Part shown: positions 58,051 through 64,000 of the stretch, piece after piece
How positions within the stretch are numbered: position 1 is the first letter of the stretch
Layout: each line of letters begins with the position of its first letter
Source: Pogostemon cablin
Taxonomy: Eukaryota; Streptophyta; Magnoliopsida; Lamiales; Lamiaceae
Assembly: GCA_023678885.1 (NCBI GenBank)
Contig: CM042985.1
Span: forward strand, 31,630,465 to 31,694,464
Direction of reading: 5' to 3'
DNA length: 64,000 bases
Program-made: the position numbers and the translations under genes
The notes under the pieces: model-generated
Database searches by the model: none
What the model saw: only the letters and a program-made list of their open reading frames with translations
What the model was told of the DNA's origin: nothing

Positions 58051-58420
58051 CACATACTCACTAAGACAATTAAAATATGAAACACACACCCCCACTAATA
58101 AAACTACTAACTACACATTAAATAATAGAGTTAGTCTCATGTAAACCGATTTTACACCATAAACCCTGTAGTCCCCTTGTAAACTCTGTGATCCTTCTTA
58201 ATTTAAACACCCTTCTAATACATAGCGTATAATAGGATTGGAAGGGGGACCACATGGTTTACACCGTAAACTTAATTTACCTAAGTGTTTGCCTAAATAA
58301 TAATACTCCTTAATCCACATGTAAAAAGCAAAACACCCTCTTTCAACTAGACGGATATAGTACATTTTAATAATATTTTATATGTATTAATTTTAATTCT
58401 CTAAAGTTCTAAATAATATA

Positions 58421-58702
58421 CTCTCTCCGTCCCACACTTATCTTCGCACTTTCCGTTTTCGTCCGTTCTACACTTATCTTCACCATCCAAAAAAAGAAAC
58501 TTCACATTAACCAACAACCTCAAAAGTTATCCTAATTTCAAAAATTTTACTCCCACCTAACACACATAACATACTTTATAATTTATTTATTACCTAAAAA
58601 TACCACAATACCCCTAAAAAGTCAATAAAGTTGGTCAAAAATTAACTTTTCTTAAACTCCGTATTTACAGTATCGGTACAGATAAATATGGAATGGAGGG
58701 AG
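58421..58702. mobile_element. Stowaway-like MITE, copy 2
   Basis: 282 bp, the same size and family as 23325-23606. The ends are CTCTCTCCGTCCCACA and, reversed, CTCCCTCCATTCCATA; TA lies at 58419-58420 and 58703-58704. Confidence 0.88.
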
Positions 58703-59469
58703 TATAAATTAATTTTGAATTTGTTAATTATTTATAATAAATTTAAATTTTTTGTGCAACCCTTAAGGTCAGCCCATTTAACTCGAAGTCTGTTAAGATT
58801 AGATTTATTTTTTAATAGTCTGTATTAAACAGAGTCTATTAACCCAAGACATATTAGAGTTTCTTTTTAGTTAAGACTAACCTGTTTAACAACCTATCTA
58901 AAAATCTTAATCTTAAGCCCTAATTTTCATCTTAAGGATATTGTTTAACTGAATAAGTTATTACCTTTTTATTTTTTTATTTTAATTTGTTGTTTGAATG
59001 TTTGGCGTGTGTAGAGCTATGCCATATCCGAAGTGATCACACTTGTTTATTGGCTCAAACTTTTATAAAAGTTGTAATTTATTTATTTATTATCTACTCC
59101 GTATTTGTTATTTATTTGAGTAATTCATATATTGAGATGTGGACACCCGACAAGAATCTAATTTAGAAAGAAATCGAGAGTTAATTCAGGTACAGATTTT
59201 CCACAGTTCTATCACATAATAATTTTCTTTTCTAAGTTCTTTCAATTGATATTACAAATCTTCAAATAATTGAGTATATGTGCATATAAATGATATTTTA
59301 ATTAAGAATTTCATTTTATTTAAGTTGATCTCACATTTATACGAAAAGTATATAGTTTCCATAAAGAAAAATCAGAATTTTAAAAAGAAAACAAATATAT
59401 AAAGGAAAAAAAAAAGTCACTTGTAATCCTCTTACAAAATGAATTTCACAAATCGAAGAAGAAGTGACA
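58703..59469. other. AT-rich intergenic DNA
   Basis: The stretch 58755-58920 has phrases such as AGCCCATTTAACTCGAAG and the reversed-looking GTTTAACAACC..AAGCCC, perhaps an old element. No gene is seen. Confidence 0.35.
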
Positions 59470-59478
59470 AAGAATATT

Positions 59479-59862
59479 GAGTGAGGCTTGCGTGCACCCG
59501 GGCGCACGGAACACATTCCGTGCGCCTTTAGAAATTTTGTATTATGGGTAAGTGTACATTAATTTGGTCTAAAGGGTATACACTTTAATTACTAAAAGGT
59601 ACACAATTTTGTTCTAAAGGGTATACACTTTTCATTAATATTTTTTTTTCTTTAGAAAATAAAGGGTACACATTTTTATACTAAAGGGTATACAATTTAA
59701 CACAAAATTCTAAAGGCGCACGGAGTGTTGTTCGTGCGCCCAGATTTTTCTTTAGAAAATAAAGGGTACACATATGTATACTAAAAGGTATACAATTTAG
59801 CACAAATTTCTAAAGGCACACGGAAAGTGTTCCGTGCGCCCGGGTGCACAGGAGCTTTTGCC
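59479..59862. mobile_element. Mutator-type MITE with GC-rich palindromic ends
   Basis: The ends share GTGCACCCGGGCGCACGG in inverted orientation. AAGAATATT flanks both sides exactly (59470-59478, 59863-59871), a 9-bp duplication. Inside the left end GGCGCACGGAA faces TTCCGTGCGCC, so each end can fold back on itself. A 100-bp internal unit is duplicated in tandem (from 59650 and from 59750). Confidence 0.82.
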
Positions 59863-60394
59863 AAGAATATTTTAATAAAAATATTACTTGAATGATAAAA
59901 ATTAATAATGGAATGGTTTCATGAACAATTCCAGATATAAATAAAAAATAATGATAAAGATTTATATAAAATCGTCTCATGGAATAACAGAATGATTTCA
60001 GTGAGATAAATAAGAAGCGATAATCTTTATAGTGAAAAATGATATCTATTTAAAGAAAGAGTTGATATCTATACATATGTGTATTAATTTTTATTCATTA
60101 ATATATACTCATGTGTTTTTTTTAATAATTGTATAACTTTATCACATTCAATTTTTCATTACAAGAATTAATACTACTAGAAAATTTGCTAACAATGACC
60201 CATATATGTTTTAATTTTTATTCATGATATAAATGTGTTTCTTAATAATAGTATAACTTTTTCACATTTAGTTTTTCATTACAAAAACTAACAAAGTGGG
60301 TGCACCGGAAAATTTGTCATGATGAAAAGTGATAAGATGCTGTGAATTGTTTCATGAATAATTTATTAATATATATAAAAGGCTAAAACTTGTG

Positions 60395-60606
60395 TGTCCT
60401 CGAGGGCACACCGTGTGCCCATACCCTATAGTATTAAATTGTATACCCTTTAGTACAAAGATGTATACCTTTTATTTTCTGAAAAAAATAAAAATATTAA
60501 TGAAAAATATATATCCTTTTAAATAAAATATTTTACCCTTATTAATTAAAATGTATACCCTTTAGAACAAAATGGTGTACCCTTTCACACTTTGTGCACC
60601 TGAGAA
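60395..60606. mobile_element. Degraded relative of the 59479 MITE
   Basis: It has GGGCACACCGTGTGCCC at the left and TTTGTGCACCTGAG at the right, with several TATACCCTTTAG motifs that match the complement of the 59.5-kb element. Borders and duplication are unclear. Confidence 0.45.
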
Positions 60607-60888
60607 CAACTCTAAATAAAAATTGATGATATTTTAAAAGATTAATAATAGCATCTCTAATAAAAAAATATACTCCTAATTATAAAAATGTAAAATTATA
60701 AGTAATATATTTACTTAAAAAACTATTTAATAAAGAGTAATGAGAATGATTTTTCGATTTAATCCTTGTATATTTCTCATTTGGCTGTCTCATTTCAATC
60801 TTTACATTTCCTTTTTGATAGATAAGACTACACAAAATAATTAATATATTTCTGTGGTATCCACACATAGTACTAATACAACTAGAGC

Positions 60889-62196
60889 AGTCAAAATGGG
60901 TTGGTGGGCCGGTTTAGCCCACAACCCACCTTGTGATGAGTTCAAGTGGGGCGGTTCACTTGCAGGGCAGGCTACTAGTGGGGACGGACCACGGGTTTTT
61001 TTTAATCATTGAGGTAATATTGGGTCAGATCAAACTCCAACATATTATCCGTCGGAGACGTTGTCGAAGCAGTTGTCGCCGGAACTTTCATCGGAGATGC
61101 CGGAAAAGTTGCTGGAGCTCCAGAACCGCCGCCAAAAAAGTTGCTAGAGCAGCCAGAACAACCACCGGAAAAGTCGCCGGAGATGCCGGAGCCATCGCCG
61201 AAAAAGCCGGAGTTGCCATTGCCGTCGTCGAAATAGTCGCCGACGTCGCCTGGTGGAGGAGGTAGGGTAGATTGGGGTGTGTGGGAAGGGTAGGTTAGGT
61301 GGGATGGGTAGGTTGTATGACACTTTTTAAAATATTAATTTATAAAAGTGGTTTGATGTTGAATTGGTGGGGCGGAGCGAGTTAGTCCACACTTTAGTAA
61401 GTTTGAGTAGGGGTGATCATGGTGCAGTTTGATGATTTTTTCACTAAATTTAAATTGCCTTGCTAGGTGCGGTGCGGTTAATTATATAATTTTAAACTGT
61501 GATTTCTCTATTAAAAATTATCTTGCGGTTTCAGCGATTTTGTGGTCGATTTTAGCGATTTTGCGATTTCAATAAAAAATTATCCAACATCTATATATAA
61601 ACTACAACATTCGGTTATTAAAATCTTTAATAACCTCAAAAGTTAGTAATATTTGAAAATATTTACATTACATGTTCAAGTAGCAAAATACTCATAATTT
61701 GATTCAAATACTAAGTCTTTATGATATAATTTACCTAGCTAAGAAAACTTAAATTAAAATACAAGAAAGATTTCATATAAAACAGATTAGTGCTGTAAGT
61801 ATAACCTATAATGTCTTGTAGCTAGGCTTTGAGTAGTTTTGTTAATTTAAGTATTAATAATTAACTTTTAAAATAATTTTATATATATTTTATAAAAATA
61901 TTAATATTAAATAAATATTTTATAATGGCGGTCGGTGCAGTACTGTTTTACTAGAAAAAATAAAATTGCATTGCCTATGCGGTGCAGTTTTATGAAAAAT
62001 AATTAATTGCAGTTTGTGTATAAAAAATGCTCGTCTCGGTGTGGTTCGGTGCAATGCGATCGGTTTAGGTGGTTTTCAAAAAAATTTGCTCACCCCTAGG
62101 TTTGAGTGAGGCGGGCCTTTATGGGGCGTGTTAATTTTAAGTTAGGTAATTGGTGGGTTGGGGCGGGTTGGCCCAGTGGGCTCAACCCATTTTGAC
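60889..62196. mobile_element. Non-autonomous DNA element with GTCAAAATGGGTTG ends
   Basis: The left end CAGTCAAAATGGGTTGGTGG faces the right end which, reversed, reads TGTCAAAATGGGTTGAGCCC. TACTAATACAACTA to the left and TACTAAATACAACTA to the right look like an imperfect flanking duplication, so the exact class is open. Many GCCCA / TGGGC motifs line both ends. A GC-rich GCCGGA/GTCGCC-type stretch (61049-61262) is translatable but only as Arg/Ala-rich low complexity. Confidence 0.6.
61408..62098. mobile_element. hAT-type MITE nested in the 60.9-62.2 kb element
   Basis: Left end TAGGGGTGATCATGGTGCAG; right end reversed TAGGGGTGAGCAAATTTT. The flanks AGTTTGAG (61400-61407) and GGTTTGAG (62099-62106) match at 7 of 8. 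The interior has repeated GGTGCAGTTT / GCGGTT motifs. Confidence 0.78.
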
Positions 62197-62207
62197 AGTA
62201 CTAAATA

Positions 62208-63109
62208 CAACTACTAACTTTATATTTCTTAATTTACGTACAACAATTGTATGTAAACATTCAAACAAAGGAAGTATATATTAATGAATAAAAATTAAAA
62301 TACATATGAGTACATGTGTGCACTCGACTGCATAGGATACTAACTTTTTTACTTTTCTAATTCTATTTTAATTCTAAAATTTAGTATTAATTATTAGAAA
62401 ATAATTATAATTCATCCTCGTGGTTCAATAATTTATTATTGTGGTTCATATCCTAGTTTGTGGAATATTTTCGATCCATGACATGAAATATAAGTAGACT
62501 ATTAGTATATGGCTTATAAAATTACTTCTATCAATTAGGAGTTTGAAAAATATAAAATATAAATCATAAAATTAATTTAAATTATTAAATAATTATTAAA
62601 TAAATTTTGCCACATAAATCAAATGTCATTTTAAGCTAGTAATAAATTATTAAAAAAGAGATTGTATAATTTTTACGTCCTAAATTGATAGTTATATATT
62701 ATAGATCCTGATTAATTAAAAATTTTATAAATCCTAAATTAATTGTTAACTTATATTTTAGGCCTTCAATTATATTAAAAAAACTAAAAACAAAATTCCC
62801 CCATTTTCACCTTTAGAGTTTGATAATTATCTTTTAATTCCATATAAATAATTTTTAGGATATAATTATAATATTATTTTTGTGATTCATGGTGATTATT
62901 TTTGTGATTCATGGTGATTATTTTTTAATCATAATTAAATGAGAAATTAATCTGAACCGGTTCTATAATATAACCACTTCCATGCTATTTACACTCTAAT
63001 CAAGTACTCTGCTTATAGAGATTACAATTTCTATTAATGACCAATGATCGAATTTTACTATCAATAGTATACGAGCAACTTCTCAAAATAAGAAATTTCA
63101 ATAGCAGTA
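62208..63109. other. AT-rich intergenic DNA
   Basis: A 23-bp tandem duplication lies at about 62873-62925 (TTATTTTTGTGATTCATGG twice). No gene is seen. Confidence 0.45.
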
Positions 63110-63557
63110 TGATGTAAGATTATTATGACCCAGTGCCATAATAATTAAATATATATAAGATATGTAGTATGATCAAATATCATAAATAAAGATATGGTTT
63201 AAATAAATAATATTTATGAGATAAATAAGGTAATATATTTATGGATAACAATCACATTGATAGAATGTGATTTGATAAAGATTTATTATCCTGGTCCTCT
63301 CTCCATCTATTAAAGAGACACAGAATTCTCTATCACACTAAGTTTTACGTATTGTGCCTAAAGAAAAGGGGTGAGGAGAGAGAAACTAGTTTCCGGTGCA
63401 ATTCGTATGAATGCATCAAAGGAGGATAAAAGGAGGACCGCCATTAATGACGTCTCAAGGTATGTCTTCTAATTATTATTATACGAGATATAAAAATCAT
63501 GAAGATTTAAAATCCATGTCAATTCAAAAATTAATTATTTACGAATTTATGCTTACA
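63110..63557 (+). mobile_element. Probable 5' LTR of a retrotransposon leaving the window
   Basis: The interval ends in CA at 63556-63557. After two bases comes TGGTATCAGAGC (63560-63571), a tRNA-Met primer site. The left limit is a guess at a TG near 63110, because the partner LTR is outside the window. A CT-rich stretch and TATTAAAGAG near 63308-63317 could be its promoter. Confidence 0.5.
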
Positions 63558-63559
63558 TG

Positions 63560-64000
63560 TGGTATCAGAGCATGATTTTGGATCTCATGGTTTTTCGTAT
63601 AAATTTTTCGTATACTTATGAATCCTAAATAATGTTTATTATTTATTTTAATTTGAAATTAATTAACCCACGGAATGTTATTTCCAAATTCCATATATAA
63701 TTGATACTTATGGGAATCAAGATTATGTTTATGAAATTAATTTGATTTGATTCTTGTTTGATTCTTGTGTATCATAATGATTATTTTGGGAATCCAATAC
63801 TATCCCATTAGAAATATTATTACGTTACTTTTATCATATTTGTTGAATAATAATACTGCCATATGGGTTAATTAGAAAATAATAATTACGTATTCTAAAG
63901 AATTCTGGTATTAATTAACAGTATCCCTTCCTTAATAAATTTTAATTATAGTTATATGAATACATATTTATTCAAATTAAGATGATGTACATGAATTTGT
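63560..64000 (+). mobile_element. Primer site and leader of the right-edge retrotransposon
   Basis: TGGTATCAGAGC at 63560-63571 is followed by about 430 bp of AT-rich leader with no long frame before the window ends. A Copia assignment is likely from the primer site but not proven. Confidence 0.45.

Larger units (their letters stand above)
56511..58360. mobile_element. Stowaway-like MITE split by a hAT element (outer shell of a nest)
   Basis: The left end CTTCCTCCGTCCGCTTGAAA and the right end read in reverse, CTATATCCGTCTAGTTGAAA, match at 17 of 23 bases over the longer window. TA lies on both sides (56509-56510, 58361-58362). Short GTAAAC-type inverted motifs near 58140-58160 and 58258-58275 suggest yet another small insertion inside. 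Confidence 0.6.

Noticed and set aside
60933..61265. Arg/Ala-rich frame of 110 codons
   Set aside because: It is a low-complexity translation of a GC-rich repeat inside a non-autonomous element, with no start context or domain.

Overview
The window is nuclear DNA of a flowering plant, most likely a eudicot. The genes have introns with GT..AG borders, the intergenic DNA is very AT-rich, and transposable elements and microsatellites are dense. I cannot name the species. Three conserved plant genes are present. A P-class pentatricopeptide repeat (PPR) gene is cut by the left edge (1-1824). A two-RRM chloroplast ribonucleoprotein gene of the CP29 type lies at 13401-15034. A cyclic-nucleotide-gated channel gene close to CNGC15 lies at 16905-19586. 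The PPR and CP29-type proteins resemble the products of the adjacent Arabidopsis genes At2g37230 and At2g37220 as I remember them, so this looks like an old gene neighbourhood that transposons have prised open.

Between the PPR and RRM genes lie a Harbinger-like MITE (2810-3241), a short hAT element (3511-4113) and an 8.2-kb PIF/Harbinger element (4139-12311). The large element carries a DDE transposase and two Myb/SANT-like genes. A further 699-bp Harbinger-like MITE (12697-13395) sits 5 bp in front of the start codon of the RRM gene, inside its 5' leader. A 62-bp hairpin tandem array lies between the RRM and channel genes.

From about 19.6 kb to the right edge I find no intact host gene. The main object is a decayed endogenous pararetrovirus (Caulimoviridae-like). 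It has a tRNA-Met primer site at 26120, a capsid-like region with a CCHC finger, a movement protein, a protease/reverse transcriptase/RNase H region, a further ORF, and a promoter with a poly(A) signal. It is split by an 11.3-kb Athila-like Gypsy retrotransposon (29749-41088, TSD AGTAT). The virus-plus-Gypsy block is enclosed by terminal inverted repeats with a perfect 9-bp target duplication (25872-45456), which is the signature of a Mutator-like element. I regard this three-level nest, and the two identical 14-nt ATG..TGA overlaps between viral genes, as the most unusual content.

The right third holds a gag-less Copia element on the minus strand (52044-55974), a tRNA-derived SINE, several Stowaway- and Mutator-type MITEs, a MITE/hAT/MITE nest (56511-58360), a second hAT nest (60889-62196), and the probable 5' LTR and primer site of a retrotransposon that runs off the right edge (about 63110 onward). 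All family names rest on motifs and similarity judged by eye. No database search was run.
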